Shown here: piece by piece, positions 18,241-27,956 of the stretch | How positions within the stretch are numbered: the first letter of the stretch is position 1 | How the letters are laid out: every line of letters begins with the position of its first letter | Assembly: GCF_001667145.1 (NCBI RefSeq) | Contig: NZ_LZIF01000019.1 | Coordinates: 1-38,455 of the forward strand | Source: Mycobacterium sp. 852002-51971_SCH5477799-a | GTDB lineage: Bacteria > Actinomycetota > Actinomycetes > Mycobacteriales > Mycobacteriaceae | Length of the DNA: 38,455 nucleotides | Reading direction: 5' to 3' | Translations under genes and position numbers: made by a program | Notes under the pieces: model-generated | What the model saw: the letters and a program-made list of their open reading frames with translations, nothing else | The model's database searches: none | What the model was told of the DNA's origin: nothing

Positions 18241-20249
18241 CCCGCGCCGGCCGTCAGCGTCTGCCATAGGAACGAGTAGGTCAGCGCCGACTTGAACGCG
18301 ACCTGCTCGTTGTCCGCCGCCCCGGCGTGCCCGCCCTCGATGTTCTCGTAATAGAAGACCGGCTGACCGGCGGCCTCGAGCGCCGCGGTCATCTTGCGGG
18401 CGTGGCCCGGATGCACGCGGTCGTCGCGAGTGGAGGTGGTCATCAGCACCGGCGGGTATTTGCGCGTGGCCGAAATATTCTGGTAGGGCGAGTATTCGGA
18501 GATGAACTCCCAATCGTCGGGGTTGTCGGGGTCGCCGTATTCGGCGCCCCACGACGCGCCGGCCAGCAGCAGGTGGTAGCGCTTCATGTCCAGCAGAGGC
18601 ACGCTGCACACCAATGCGCCGAACCTCTCCGGGTACTTGGTCAACATGATGCCCATCAGCAGGCCCCCGTTGCTGCCGCCCTGCGCCCCGAGCTGCTCGA
18701 CAGTGGTGATGCCGCGCTCCACCAAATCGGTTGCCACCGCGGCGAAGTCCTCGGCCACCTTGTGGCGGCCCTCGCGCATCGCCTGGGTGTGCCAGCCGGG
18801 GCCGTACTCGCCGCCACCACGGATGTTGGCTAGGACATAGGTGCCGCCGCGGGCGAGCCACAGCCGGCCCAGCACGCCGCTGTAGCCCGGCGTGTTCGAC
18901 GATTCGAAGCCGCCGTAGCCGTACAGCAGGGTGGGTGCCGGTCCGTCGGATGTCTGTGTGCCGCGCACCACGAAATAGGGGATCGAGGTGCCGTCCTGTG
19001 ATGCCACGAAATGCTGTGTCACCGAGATGTTTTCGGCATCGAAGAAGCCCGGGGCGGACTTGATCTGTTCGAGTTTCCCGTCGTCGGTTCCCCGCATCAG
19101 CCGCGACGGCGTATCGAATCCGCTGGAATCCAGGAAGAACTCGTCACCGGTGTCGTCGGCGGAGACGACGACGGTGTTGGTCGCCGGCGGGATGCCGGCC
19201 ATCGCCTCGCGCCGCCAGTCGCCGGGCCTGACGATTTCGACGCGGCTGGCCACGTCGGCCAGTGAGACGATCAGCAGCCGGTCCTTGGTCCACGCGTAGT
19301 GGTTCAGCGCGGTGTGCTCGTCGGGTTCGAACACGATGTGCAATTGCGCTGTGCCGGCGAGGAATTCCTCGTATTTCGCCGCCAGCAGCGACCCGGCGGC
19401 GTAGGTGGCGTTGCCCAACGACCAGTCGCTGCGCAACTCGATCAGCAGCCACTCCCGGTGCAGGCTGACGCTGGCGTCGGTGGGCGCGTCGATGCGAATG
19501 AGTTCCGAGCCGCGCAGCTCGTAGACCTCTTCGTTCCAGAAGTCCAGAGCCCGGCCGATCAGCGTGCGCTCGAACCCCGGGATCCGGCTGGCGCTCGCCA
19601 CCACGTTGACATCGGAACGCGCGCCCTCGAAAACCATCTCGGCGTCGGCGAGCGGTGTGCCGCGGCGCCACCGTTTGACCACCCGCGGATAGCCGGAATC
19701 GGTGAGCGAATCGGCGCCGAAGTCGGTGCCGACCAGCACGGTGTCCGGATCGGCCCAGCTGATCTGTGACTTGGCTTCCGGCAGTTCAAAGCCGCCGTCG
19801 ACGAATTCCCGTGTGATCATGTCGAATTCACGCACGATGGAGGCATCGGAACCACCGCGGGACAGGCTGACCAGTGCACGGGTGTATTCGGGGTAGATGA
19901 CACCGGCGCCGGCCCACACCCATTTCTCGCCGTCGGCCCGGCCCAACTCGTCGACGTCGATCAGCACGTCCCACTCGGGGGAATCGGTCCGGTAACTGTC
20001 CAGCGTCGTGCGCCGCCACAGCCCGCGCGGGTTGGCCGCGTCGCGCCAGAAGTTGTAGAGGTAGTCGCCCCGGCGGACCACGTAGGGGATGCGGGCGTCG
20101 GTGTCGAGCACCTCGAGCGCCTCGGTGCGCATTCGTTCGAAATTCTCGTCGCGGAAACGGGCCAGCGTCGGCTCGTTACGCGCCCGCACCCAATCGAGGG
20201 CTTCGTCACCGGTGACGTCCTCGAGCCACAGGTACGGATCTTCAGTCAT
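18237..20249 (-). CDS. Prolyl oligopeptidase-family serine peptidase (Rv0457c type)
   Basis: 670 aa. The N-terminal beta-propeller (residues about 70-400) covers a C-terminal alpha/beta-hydrolase domain. The catalytic triad can be read: S526 in GGSNGG, Asp at 609/610 in TRDDRVHP, and H641 in EGGHAGA. Such enzymes cut short peptides after proline or basic residues. No signal peptide is seen, so it is likely cytoplasmic. Length and locus match the M. tuberculosis Rv0457c peptidase (673 aa). The ATG at 20249 (MTEDPYLWLED) is chosen; the few codons further upstream are not typical of the family. It overlaps the lipoprotein gene by 4 nt. Confidence 0.95.
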   Translation of the reverse strand: MTEDPYLWLEDVTGDEALDWVRARNEPTLARFRDENFERMRTEALEVLDTDARIPYVVRRGDYLYNFWRDAANPRGLWRRTTLDSYRTDSPEWDVLIDVDELGRADGEKWVWAGAGVIYPEYTRALVSLSRGGSDASIVREFDMITREFVDGGFELPEAKSQISWADPDTVLVGTDFGADSLTDSGYPRVVKRWRRGTPLADAEMVFEGARSDVNVVASASRIPGFERTLIGRALDFWNEEVYELRGSELIRIDAPTDASVSLHREWLLIELRSDWSLGNATYAAGSLLAAKYEEFLAGTAQLHIVFEPDEHTALNHYAWTKDRLLIVSLADVASRVEIVRPGDWRREAMAGIPPATNTVVVSADDTGDEFFLDSSGFDTPSRLMRGTDDGKLEQIKSAPGFFDAENISVTQHFVASQDGTSIPYFVVRGTQTSDGPAPTLLYGYGGFESSNTPGYSGVLGRLWLARGGTYVLANIRGGGEYGPGWHTQAMREGRHKVAEDFAAVATDLVERGITTVEQLGAQGGSNGGLLMGIMLTKYPERFGALVCSVPLLDMKRYHLLLAGASWGAEYGDPDNPDDWEFISEYSPYQNISATRKYPPVLMTTSTRDDRVHPGHARKMTAALEAAGQPVFYYENIEGGHAGAADNEQVAFKSALTYSFLWQTLTAGAG

Positions 20250-20282
20250 GCCGCCATTCTGACGGCCGGAAAGCACCGGCCC

Positions 20283-21125
20283 TTACGTCGCCCTCGTGAC
20301 CATCGCTGTCCACGGGATCTCGAGGGCGCCGTCGCGCTGGTAGGGCGCCACCAACGGTCCGAGGGTCCCACGGATCGCGTCTATCTGCGCGGGGTCCAGG
20401 GAGGCCACCAGCTCCACCACCGGCCCGGCGAGCCCGGTCACGTGCGCCCAGTGCTCGTCTGGGCTGTCGAAACGCATGACGCCGGTAATTTCATCAACGG
20501 CGACGTCGGCGAAACCGCCGGCTTCGGCCAGCGCCCGGTTACTTTCGGGGGTGGCGAGGGAGAACGGACCCCCCGGGGCGAACGGGTCCCCGGGCGGCGC
20601 GACCCCGTTCTGCAGCATCGCGACCACCAGTTGGAAAAGCCACGGGTTGCGGTCCGGCGGTCCCCACGTCGCGTAGGCGAACCGGCCGCCCGGCCGCAGC
20701 ACCCGGCGGATTTCCGCGACCGCTTTCTGCTGTCCCGGCATAAGCATCAGCCCGAACCGCGAAAGCACCCCGTCGACACTGGCATCTGGCAGATCGAGCT
20801 GCTCGGCGTCGAGTTCGCGACACTCGACGTTTTCCAGGCCACGCTCGTCGGCCCTGCGCTGGGCTGCCGCCACCATTTCGGGAGCAAAATCGCTGGAGAT
20901 CAGGCGACCCGTGGGACCGAGTCGGTCCGCAACGAGAAAACCGGTCTCGCCCGGGCCCGCCGCCACCTCCAGCACCGCCTGGCCCGGTTGCGGATCGACC
21001 TGCTCGACGAGCCACTCGGACACCGCGCGCACGTCGCAGAACATGCGTTCCCGGTGCTGTTCCCAGGCCGGTGCCACGGATCTCCATTGCCGCAGCGCCT
21101 CTTCGGCTGAATGCATCTCGGACAT
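20283..21125 (-). CDS. Class I SAM-dependent methyltransferase
   Basis: 280 aa. The SAM-binding motif I is VLEVAAGPGETGF, with an acidic motif II region (ISSDFAPEMV), LDLPDASVDGVLSRFGLML and the post-motif LRPGGRFAYATWG. This is the UbiE/COQ5-like Methyltransf_11 type. The substrate is unknown; C-terminal residues suggest a small molecule rather than nucleic acid. The ATG at 21125 is preferred; an ATG four codons later would also work. It is divergent from the aldehyde dehydrogenase gene across 81 bp and lies 33 nt upstream of the peptidase start, so it may head the reverse-strand group. Confidence 0.9.
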   Translation of the reverse strand: MSEMHSAEEALRQWRSVAPAWEQHRERMFCDVRAVSEWLVEQVDPQPGQAVLEVAAGPGETGFLVADRLGPTGRLISSDFAPEMVAAAQRRADERGLENVECRELDAEQLDLPDASVDGVLSRFGLMLMPGQQKAVAEIRRVLRPGGRFAYATWGPPDRNPWLFQLVVAMLQNGVAPPGDPFAPGGPFSLATPESNRALAEAGGFADVAVDEITGVMRFDSPDEHWAHVTGLAGPVVELVASLDPAQIDAIRGTLGPLVAPYQRDGALEIPWTAMVTRAT

Positions 21126-21206
21126 GTTCGCCCCCTACTTCGACCCGACATCCCCGGATGAGTGCAGCGTACTGTGAGCTGTGTCACGAGTGAAGGGAGC
21201 CGAAAG

Positions 21207-22730
21207 ATGACTGTTTTCGCACGTCCAGGTTCTGCCGGGGCATTGATGTCGTATGAATCCCGCTACGAGAACTTCATCGGCGGACAGTGGGTCGCGCCCG
21301 CGAAGGGCCGCTACTTCGAGAACCCGACTCCGGTCACCGGGCAGACGTTCTGCGAGGTGGCCCGCTCCGATGAGGCCGACGTCGACAAGGCGCTCGACGC
21401 CGCGCACGCGGCGGCTCCGGCGTGGGGCAAGGCGGCCCCCGCCGAGCGGGCGGCCATCCTGAACAAGATCGCCGACCGCATCGACGAGCACACCACCGCG
21501 CTGGCGGTGGCCGAGGTGTGGGACAACGGCAAGCCGATCCGCGAGGCGCTGGCCGCCGACATCCCGTTGGCCGCCGACCACTTCCGCTATTTCGCCGCGG
21601 CGCTGCGCGCGCAGGAGGGCTCGCTGTCGCAGATCGACGACGACACGGTGGCCTACCACTTCCACGAGCCGCTCGGCGTGGTCGGGCAGATCATCCCGTG
21701 GAACTTCCCCATCTTGATGGGCGCCTGGAAACTGGCGCCCGCGCTGGCGGCCGGCAACGCGGTGGTGCTCAAACCCGCAGAGCAGACACCGGTTTCGGTG
21801 CTCTACCTGATGTCGTTGATCGGCGACCTGTTGCCGCCCGGCGTGATCAACGTCGTCAACGGATTCGGCGCCGAGGCCGGCAAGCCGCTGGCGTCGAGCA
21901 ACCGGATCGCCAAGATCGCGTTCACCGGCGAGACCACCACCGGGCGGCTGATCATGCAGTACGCCTCGCACAACCTGATCCCGGTAACGCTGGAACTCGG
22001 CGGCAAGAGCCCCAACATCTTCTTCTCCGACGTGATGGCCAAGGCCGACGACTACCAGGACAAGGCCCTGGAGGGCTTCACCATGTTCGCCCTCAACCAG
22101 GGCGAAGTGTGCACCTGCCCGTCGCGCAGCCTCGTCCAGGCCGACATCTACGACGAGTTCCTCGAGCTGGCCGCGATCCGCACCAAGGCGGTGCGCCAGG
22201 GCGACCCGCTGGACAGCGAGACCATGCTGGGTTCCCAGGCGTCCAACGACCAACTGGAAAAAGTGTTGTCCTACATCGAAATCGGCAAGGATGAGGGCGC
22301 CAAGGTGATCACCGGCGGCGAACGCGCCGAGCTCGGTGGTGACCTGTCCGGCGGCTTTTACATGCAGCCCACCATCTTCGGTGGCAACAACAAGATGCGG
22401 GTGTTCCAGGAGGAGATCTTCGGGCCGGTGGTGACGGTGACGTCGTTCGACGATTACGACGACGCCATCTCGATCGCCAACGACACCCTCTACGGCCTGG
22501 GGGCGGGGGTGTGGAGCCGCGACGGCAACACCGCCTACCGCGCCGGCCGCGACATCCAGGCCGGCCGGGTGTGGGTCAACTGCTATCACGTGTATCCGCC
22601 GCATGCGGCGTTCGGCGGCTACAAGCTGTCCGGCTTCGGGCGCGAATGCCACAAGATGGCCCTGGAGCACTATCAGCAGACCAAGAACATGCTGGTGTCC
22701 TACTCCGACAAGGCGCTCGGGTTCTTCTGA
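21207..22730 (+). CDS. NAD-dependent aldehyde dehydrogenase (Rv0458 type)
   Basis: 507 aa. The NAD fold contains [17 protein letters not shown] and [10 protein letters not shown]; the general base Glu is in LELGGKSPN; the catalytic cysteine is C302 in GEVCTC. It oxidises an aldehyde to the acid. The highest resemblance is to acetaldehyde/AldA-type enzymes that pair with DUF779 proteins. The ATG at 21207 gives the same length as the M. tuberculosis protein and follows AAGGGAGC. Its stop overlaps the ATG of the DUF779 gene (TGATG), which is a conserved pairing in actinobacteria. Confidence 0.95.
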   Translation: MTVFARPGSAGALMSYESRYENFIGGQWVAPAKGRYFENPTPVTGQTFCEVARSDEADVDKALDAAHAAAPAWGKAAPAERAAILNKIADRIDEHTTALAVAEVWDNGKPIREALAADIPLAADHFRYFAAALRAQEGSLSQIDDDTVAYHFHEPLGVVGQIIPWNFPILMGAWKLAPALAAGNAVVLKPAEQTPVSVLYLMSLIGDLLPPGVINVVNGFGAEAGKPLASSNRIAKIAFTGETTTGRLIMQYASHNLIPVTLELGGKSPNIFFSDVMAKADDYQDKALEGFTMFALNQGEVCTCPSRSLVQADIYDEFLELAAIRTKAVRQGDPLDSETMLGSQASNDQLEKVLSYIEIGKDEGAKVITGGERAELGGDLSGGFYMQPTIFGGNNKMRVFQEEIFGPVVTVTSFDDYDDAISIANDTLYGLGAGVWSRDGNTAYRAGRDIQAGRVWVNCYHVYPPHAAFGGYKLSGFGRECHKMALEHYQQTKNMLVSYSDKALGFF

Positions 22731-23230
22731 TGGTCACGCCAGCTGGGGTGGTCATCACCGCCCCGGCCGCCGCGGTGCTGACGCGGGTGCAGGCGACCCA
22801 CGGCCCGGTGATGTTTCACCAGTCCGGCGGCTGCTGCGACGGCTCGTCGCCCATGTGTTATCCGCTCGGCGACTTCCTCGTCGGCGACCGCGACGTATTG
22901 CTCGGCGTGCTCGACGTCGGGACGCACGGCGTGCCGGTGTGGATTTCGGGTCCCCAGTACGCGGCCCACTATCGCGACAAGCACACTCAATTGGTCATCG
23001 ACGTGGTGCCGGGGCGCGGCGGCGGGTTCAGCCTGGAAGCCCCCGACGGGGTGCGGTTTTTGTCCCGCGGCCGTGTCTTCACCGAGCAGGAGCGGGCTGC
23101 GCTGGCCGCCGCGGCGGTGATCACCGGCGCCGATTACGAACGCGGCGAACGCCCCGCGACGCGGGGTCCGGTGGTGGCCGACGCGGCCTCGGCGACGTGC
23201 GCGGTAACCGCAGTACAGTCGAGAAAGTGA
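22730..23230 (+). CDS. DUF779 family protein
   Basis: 166 aa. The N-terminal part matches DUF779, with the Cys-rich motif GGCCDGSSPMC and the following LGDFLVGDRDVLLG and WISGPQYAAH. DUF779 genes regularly follow aldehyde dehydrogenase genes, and the protein is thought to assist or regulate that enzyme; the clustered cysteines could bind metal. The C-terminal 30 residues are low-complexity. Its ATG shares an A with the stop of the upstream gene, and its TGA overlaps the next start (GTGA), so three genes are coupled. Confidence 0.92.
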   Translation: MVTPAGVVITAPAAAVLTRVQATHGPVMFHQSGGCCDGSSPMCYPLGDFLVGDRDVLLGVLDVGTHGVPVWISGPQYAAHYRDKHTQLVIDVVPGRGGGFSLEAPDGVRFLSRGRVFTEQERAALAAAAVITGADYERGERPATRGPVVADAASATCAVTAVQSRK

Positions 23231-23505
23231 TCCCGCTTCCGCGTCCCTGGTTGTTGGCCAGCGCCATGCTGATCGGCAGTGCGGTCGGACTTTTGGCGGG
23301 TGTGGCATGCACGGTGGCGATCCACGCCAGCGTCCGCCCGGGCATCGCCATCGCGTCGGTGGTCGGTTTCCTCAGCGTGGTCGGTGTGACGACGATCCTG
23401 TTTTCCGGGCGCCGGTGGGTCACGATGCTGGGCGCGTTCCTGCTCTCGGTGGCGCCCGGCTGGTTCGGCGTCCTGGTCGCGTTGCGGGTGACCGCCGGTG
23501 GCTGA
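23227..23505 (+). CDS. Small membrane protein (Rv0460 type)
   Basis: 92 aa from GTG 23227, overlapping the DUF779 stop by 4 nt. Three hydrophobic helices are visible: about 8-30, 37-54 and 62-85. Only the locus identifies it; no function is known. The next gene starts 8 nt before its stop, so it belongs to the aldehyde dehydrogenase operon. Confidence 0.82.
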   Translation: MIPLPRPWLLASAMLIGSAVGLLAGVACTVAIHASVRPGIAIASVVGFLSVVGVTTILFSGRRWVTMLGAFLLSVAPGWFGVLVALRVTAGG

Positions 23506-24082
23506 CGAGAAGGACGGTTCTAGTCCCGGGACGGAGGCGTTCGTGCCGGACTTCTCGGATGACGACTCCGAGCACACCGGCACCCAGTCGTGGGTCCCCG
23601 ATTTCGATGACGACACCGGTGCACACCCCGCCGCAACCGAACAAGAGCCCAGGGGCAAAACCGCGGAAGACGAGGCGGCGACGCCCACGACGGACGCCGG
23701 CGAGCCGGAGCCGGCCGAGCTCGTCGGCCCGGTGCAGCCGGTCAACGTGCCCGGCCGGTACCTCTACCTCAAGTGGTGGAAGTTGGCGCTGGTGCTGCTC
23801 GGGGTGTGGGCCGCGGCGGCCGTGATCGGGCTGGGGCTGTTCTATTGGTGGTATCACGCGGCCGACAAGAGGTCCGCGCTGTTCGTGGTCCTGGTTTACG
23901 TAGTCGTGTGCATCGTCGGCGGCGTGATGCTGGCGATGACCGAGGGCAGGCCGTTGATCTCGGCGCTCGCGGTGGCGCTGATGTCGGGGCCGTTCGCCGC
24001 GCTGGTGGCCTCGGCGCCCCTGTACGGCTATTACCACTGCGAGCGGGTGGGGCACTGCCTCGTCGGGCTCATTCCGTATTGA
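23498..24082 (+). CDS. Membrane protein with acidic N-terminal tail (Rv0461 type)
   Basis: 194 aa from GTG 23498. The first about 85 residues are hydrophilic and rich in Asp, Glu and Pro, probably disordered, with a repeated short motif (FVPDFSDDD and WVPDFDDD, residues about 15-23 and 32-39). Three membrane segments follow: about 95-118, 127-147 and 153-175. A C-terminal YYHCERVGHC carries two cysteines. No function is known. It overlaps the previous gene by 8 nt and ends 49 nt before lpdC. Confidence 0.85.
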   Translation: MADEKDGSSPGTEAFVPDFSDDDSEHTGTQSWVPDFDDDTGAHPAATEQEPRGKTAEDEAATPTTDAGEPEPAELVGPVQPVNVPGRYLYLKWWKLALVLLGVWAAAAVIGLGLFYWWYHAADKRSALFVVLVYVVVCIVGGVMLAMTEGRPLISALAVALMSGPFAALVASAPLYGYYHCERVGHCLVGLIPY

Positions 24083-24131
24083 GGCCTCGCCCGCGCGGCC
24101 ATCAGGGGTCTCGGCCAACTAGGGTGGGCTC

Positions 24132-25529
24132 GTGCCTTCTCACTATGACGTCGTCGTCCTCGGGGCCGGTCCCGGCGGATATGTCGCAGCCATCCGCGCC
24201 GCACAGCTGGGCCTGTCCACCGCGGTCGTCGAACCGAAGTACTGGGGCGGGGTCTGCCTGAACGTCGGGTGCATCCCGTCCAAGGCGCTGCTGCGCAACG
24301 CCGAACTCGCCCATATCTTCACCAAAGAGGCCAAGACATTCGGTATCAGCGGCGAGGCGACCTTCGACTACGGTGTCGCGTTTGACCGCAGCCGCAAAGT
24401 GGCCGAGGGCCGCGTCGCCGGCGTGCACTTTCTGATGAAGAAGAACAAGATCACCGAAATCCATGGCTACGGCCGCTTTACGGACGCCAACACGATCTCG
24501 GTCGAGCTCAACGACGGTGGCACCGAAACCGTCACCTTCGACAACGCCATCATCGCCACTGGCAGCAGCACCCGCCTGGTCCCCGGTACGTCGCTGTCGG
24601 CCAACGTGGTCACCTACGAGGAACTGATCCTGTCCCGGGAGTTGCCGGAGTCGATCATCATCGCCGGTTGCGGAGCGATCGGCATGGAGTTCGGCTATGT
24701 GCTCAAGAACTACGGCGTCGACGTGACCGTGGTCGAATTCCTGCCGCGCGCCCTGCCCAACGAGGACGCCGAGGTCTCCAAGGAGGTCGAGAGGCAGTTC
24801 AAGAAGCTGGGCGTCAAAATCCTCACCGGAACGAAGGTCGAGTCCATCTCCGACAACGGCTCCGAGGTGACCGTCGCCGTCAGCAAGGACGGCAACCCAC
24901 AGGAACTCAAGGCCGCAAAGGTGTTGCAGGCCATCGGTTTTGCGCCCAACGTCGAGGGCTTCGGCTTGGAGGCGGCCGGCGTCGCGCTGACCGACCGCAA
25001 GGCCATCGGAATCACTGACTACATGCGCACCAACATCGAGCACATCTACGCCATCGGTGATGTCACCGGGAAGCTGCAGCTCGCTCACGTCGCCGAGGCG
25101 CAGGGCGTGGTGGCGGCCGAAACCATAGCCGGCGCAGAGACTTTGGCGCTCGGTGATTACCGGATGATGCCGCGCGCGACGTTCTGCCAGCCCAACGTCG
25201 CCAGCTTTGGGCTCACTGAGGAGCAGGCCCGCGACGAAGGCCACGACGTTGTGGTGGCGAAGTTCCCGTTCACCGCGAACGGCAAGGCCCACGGTGTGGG
25301 CGACCCCAGCGGGTTCGTCAAGCTGATCGCCGATGCCAAATACGGTGAGCTGCTCGGTGGACACCTGGTCGGGCACGACGTCTCCGAACTGCTTCCGGAG
25401 CTGACGCTGGCCCAGAAGTGGGACCTGACCGCGACCGAGCTGGCCCGCAACGTGCACACCCATCCGACCATGTCCGAGGCGCTGCAGGAATGCTTCCACG
25501 GCCTGACCGGACACATGATCAACTTCTGA
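24132..25529 (+). CDS. lpdC: Dihydrolipoamide dehydrogenase
   Basis: 465 aa flavoprotein, the E3 component of pyruvate dehydrogenase, branched-chain ketoacid dehydrogenase and, in mycobacteria, the peroxynitrite reductase complex. Visible are the FAD motif GAGPGG (residues 11-16), the redox disulfide CLNVGC (C42, C47), the NAD motif GCGAIG (about 176), the FAD-binding IYAIGDV, and the C-terminal HPTMSE with catalytic H444 and E449. The start is GTG at 24132. It follows the aldehyde dehydrogenase operon by 49 nt and precedes a small membrane gene by 7 nt. Confidence 0.97.
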   Translation: MPSHYDVVVLGAGPGGYVAAIRAAQLGLSTAVVEPKYWGGVCLNVGCIPSKALLRNAELAHIFTKEAKTFGISGEATFDYGVAFDRSRKVAEGRVAGVHFLMKKNKITEIHGYGRFTDANTISVELNDGGTETVTFDNAIIATGSSTRLVPGTSLSANVVTYEELILSRELPESIIIAGCGAIGMEFGYVLKNYGVDVTVVEFLPRALPNEDAEVSKEVERQFKKLGVKILTGTKVESISDNGSEVTVAVSKDGNPQELKAAKVLQAIGFAPNVEGFGLEAAGVALTDRKAIGITDYMRTNIEHIYAIGDVTGKLQLAHVAEAQGVVAAETIAGAETLALGDYRMMPRATFCQPNVASFGLTEEQARDEGHDVVVAKFPFTANGKAHGVGDPSGFVKLIADAKYGELLGGHLVGHDVSELLPELTLAQKWDLTATELARNVHTHPTMSEALQECFHGLTGHMINF

Positions 25530-25536
25530 GTCAAAG

Positions 25537-25818
25537 ATGATTCGGACCGTCACGCCTCAGGCCATCGCGGGCGCCGTCGGTGGCCTGTTGACCGGTTATG
25601 TCCTGTGGTTGCTGGCCATTTCGAACGGCGACAACGCGACGGCCGGCCGGTGGGGACCGCTGGTGCTGCTGGTCTCGGTGGTGCTGGGGATCGGCGCCGC
25701 GGTGTGGGGCCTGCGGCAGCGCCGGCGCGACAAGCAGGCATGGGCGGCGTTCGCCTTCGCGCTGCCGGTACTTCCGGTGATACTGACGCTGGCCATCCTT
25801 GCCGACGTCTACCTATAG
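25537..25818 (+). CDS. Small membrane protein (Rv0463 type)
   Basis: 93 aa. Three hydrophobic segments (about 7-27, 39-58 and 70-92) with a short basic stretch (RQRRRDK) between the second and third. No function is known. The ATG lies 7 nt after the lpdC stop, so it is likely co-transcribed. The 3' end overlaps the convergent AhpD-like gene by 6 nt. Confidence 0.82.
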   Translation: MIRTVTPQAIAGAVGGLLTGYVLWLLAISNGDNATAGRWGPLVLLVSVVLGIGAAVWGLRQRRRDKQAWAAFAFALPVLPVILTLAILADVYL

Positions 25819-26379
25819 CTGGTGCGGATGGTCCAGCGGAATGTCGAGCGCTGACATTGTCGCGGCAAGGCCATCGTATTGGCTTGCCAGTAAACAGAAT
25901 TCGATCAGCTGCCGCCGATCCAGGTGAGTCGCCAGCTGCCGCCAGGTGTCGGCGGTGACGGTCCGGTCTTTGACGAATTCGTCCGTCGCCGCCAGCAACG
26001 CCTGCTGACGCACCGTCAGGCGCGCCTCGACCGCGTTGAGCCGTTCCGGCCAAGCGAAGATGGCGGCCTGCAGGTCCGCATCCAACCCGGCCGCCCGCGC
26101 CATCCGGCGATGGTGCTGCAGTTCGTATTCGCACGCGCGCAGGTGCGCCACCCGCAGGATCACCAATTCGGTGTCGATGGTGGGAAGCTTTCCACGCAAC
26201 AGCCGGCCCCCGTAGGCCAGCCACGTCCAGAACAGCAACCGGCGCTGACCCAGGGTGGTGAACAGGTGCATCTCCGGGGCCGCCACGGTGCGCGCACCGA
26301 GCTTCGCGATCACCCAATTGATCGGTCCCAGTTCGCGAAACCGCCCCGGCGGGATGCGGCCGGCCGGTGGGCCGCTCAC
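25813..26379 (-). CDS. AhpD/carboxymuconolactone decarboxylase-like protein (Rv0464c type)
   Basis: 188 aa. The helical CMD fold is marked by VILRVAHLRACEYELQHHRRMAR, with a single conserved Cys (CEYEL) and HH, and no CxxC pair. A role in thiol or radical handling is possible from the fold, but nothing in sequence fixes a substrate. The GTG at 26379 overlaps the stop of ramB (GTGA), so it is translated together with the regulator. This coupling to ramB is also found in M. tuberculosis. Confidence 0.87.
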   Translation of the reverse strand: MSGPPAGRIPPGRFRELGPINWVIAKLGARTVAAPEMHLFTTLGQRRLLFWTWLAYGGRLLRGKLPTIDTELVILRVAHLRACEYELQHHRRMARAAGLDADLQAAIFAWPERLNAVEARLTVRQQALLAATDEFVKDRTVTADTWRQLATHLDRRQLIEFCLLASQYDGLAATMSALDIPLDHPHQL

Positions 26380-27800
26380 GGCTGGGTCACCAGATAGGGA
26401 GACACTGTGCTGCGGTGCTCGTCGAGATCGAGTGCGCGTCCGAGCGCTGGGAAGGCGCGCTGCGGACAATTGTCGCGCTCGCAGACCCGGCAGCCCGCGC
26501 CGATCGGTGTGGCCACTGTTCCTGGTTCCCCCGAGACGTCGAGTCCCTCCGAGTAGACGAGCCGGTGAGCGTGGCGAAGCTCGCAGCCCAGCCCGATCGC
26601 GAAGGTCTTACCCGGCTGACCATACCGGGCCGCGCGGCGCTCCACGGTGCGGGCCACCCACATGTAGTTGCGTCCGTCGGGCATCTGCGCGATCTGCACC
26701 AGGATTTTGCCCGGATTGGCGAATGTCTCGTAGACGTTCCACAGCGGGCAGGTGCCTCCGCTGGAGGAGAAGTGAAAGCCTGTGGCGGACTGGCGCTTTG
26801 ACATGTTTCCGGCCCGATCGACCCGGACGAAGGAGAACGGCACGCCGCGCATCGATGGGCGCTGCAGCGTCGAAAGCCGATGCGCGACGGTCTCGTAACT
26901 GACCGAATAGAACGACGACAACCGCTCGACGTCGTAGCGGAAATTCTCTGCGACGTCGTGGAATTGGCGGTAGGGGAGCACGGTTGCCGCGGCGAAATAA
27001 TTAGCCAGCCCCAGCCGAGCCAGCGTGTGTGACTCGTCGCTGGTGAACTTGCCCTCCTCGACCAGAGTGTCGATGAGATCGCCGAACTCGAGATAGGCGA
27101 GCTCGGCCGCCATTTTGAAAACCTGCTGGCCCAGCGACAAGTGGTTGCTGAATTCCAGCGTTTTGGTCTTGGGGTCGAAGCGGTGCAGCACGGTGTCGCC
27201 CAGGTCGATCCGGCGGTTGATGTGCACCCCGTGCACCTCGGTGAGCCGGCGGGTCAGCTCACGCGCCAGATCGCCGTGATGCAACCGCATTTTGATGGTG
27301 AGGTCCTCGGCGGCGGTGTCCAGCTCGTGCAGGTAGTTCTGGCGCTGGTAGAAGTAGTCGCGCACTTCCTCGTGCGGCATGGTGATCGACCCGCTTCCGC
27401 TGCCGTCGGAGAACCGCTCCTCGGTTGCGGCCGCAAGCTGCGCCGTCGTGATCCGGTAGCGCCGATGCAGATTGACCACGGCGCGGGCCAACCCGGGATG
27501 CGCGCTGACCATCTCAGCGACCTCGGTCGGGTCGACGTCGATGTCCAGATCACGGTCCATGGTGACTTCGCGTAGCTCGGCCACCAGTCGGGTGTCGTCC
27601 TGAGAGGAGAAGAAAGTCGCGTCTACCCCGAAGACCTCGGTGATGCGCAGCAGCACGGCCACCGTCAGCGGACGAACGTCGTGCTCGATCTGGTTGAGGT
27701 AGCTCGGCGAGATTTCCAGCGTCTGAGCCAGCGCGGCCTGAGAAAACCCGCGTTCGTTGCGCAGCTGGCGAACGCGTGAGCCGACGAACGTCTTTGACAC
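26376..27800 (-). CDS. ramB: RamB, regulator of acetate/glyoxylate metabolism
   Basis: 474 aa. An XRE-type helix-turn-helix occupies residues 8-62 (VRQLRNERGFSQAALAQTLEISPSYLNQIE). A middle IrrE/ImmA-like DUF955 region follows (about 180-270), where the HExxH protease motif is replaced by MAAELAYLEF, so no protease function is expected. The C-terminal short-chain-fatty-acid-regulator domain has several cysteines (GGTCPLW, GLGCELRH, GCRVCERDNC) that could bind metal or sense redox. RamB represses icl1 in M. tuberculosis during growth on glucose and regulates itself. The start ATG at 27800 gives MSKTFVGSRVRQL. It is divergent from the thioesterase gene. Confidence 0.96.
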   Translation of the reverse strand: MSKTFVGSRVRQLRNERGFSQAALAQTLEISPSYLNQIEHDVRPLTVAVLLRITEVFGVDATFFSSQDDTRLVAELREVTMDRDLDIDVDPTEVAEMVSAHPGLARAVVNLHRRYRITTAQLAAATEERFSDGSGSGSITMPHEEVRDYFYQRQNYLHELDTAAEDLTIKMRLHHGDLARELTRRLTEVHGVHINRRIDLGDTVLHRFDPKTKTLEFSNHLSLGQQVFKMAAELAYLEFGDLIDTLVEEGKFTSDESHTLARLGLANYFAAATVLPYRQFHDVAENFRYDVERLSSFYSVSYETVAHRLSTLQRPSMRGVPFSFVRVDRAGNMSKRQSATGFHFSSSGGTCPLWNVYETFANPGKILVQIAQMPDGRNYMWVARTVERRAARYGQPGKTFAIGLGCELRHAHRLVYSEGLDVSGEPGTVATPIGAGCRVCERDNCPQRAFPALGRALDLDEHRSTVSPYLVTQP

Positions 27801-27832
27801 TTCTCCGAGGTTACCGGCACATGTGAAGATCC

Positions 27833-27848
27833 AATTCGCAGACTTGGC
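27833..27848. promoter_or_regulatory. Possible RamB site before ramB
   Basis: AATTCGCAGACTTGGC, on the reverse strand GCCAAGTCTGCGAATT, agrees at 11 of 16 positions with the candidate site before icl1 (GCAAACTTCGCAAATT). It lies 33-48 nt upstream of the ramB start codon, consistent with autoregulation. The match is weak. Confidence 0.35.
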
Positions 27849-27956
27849 ATCGGATGCCGTCTCGCCGGGATTAGTATTCGACGCACCTCGTTGGCATGAT
27901 TTGACCAGGCCTTAGGTCTTAGCCTGGGCCACGAGGGGGAAACGGGGAGCGACGGC

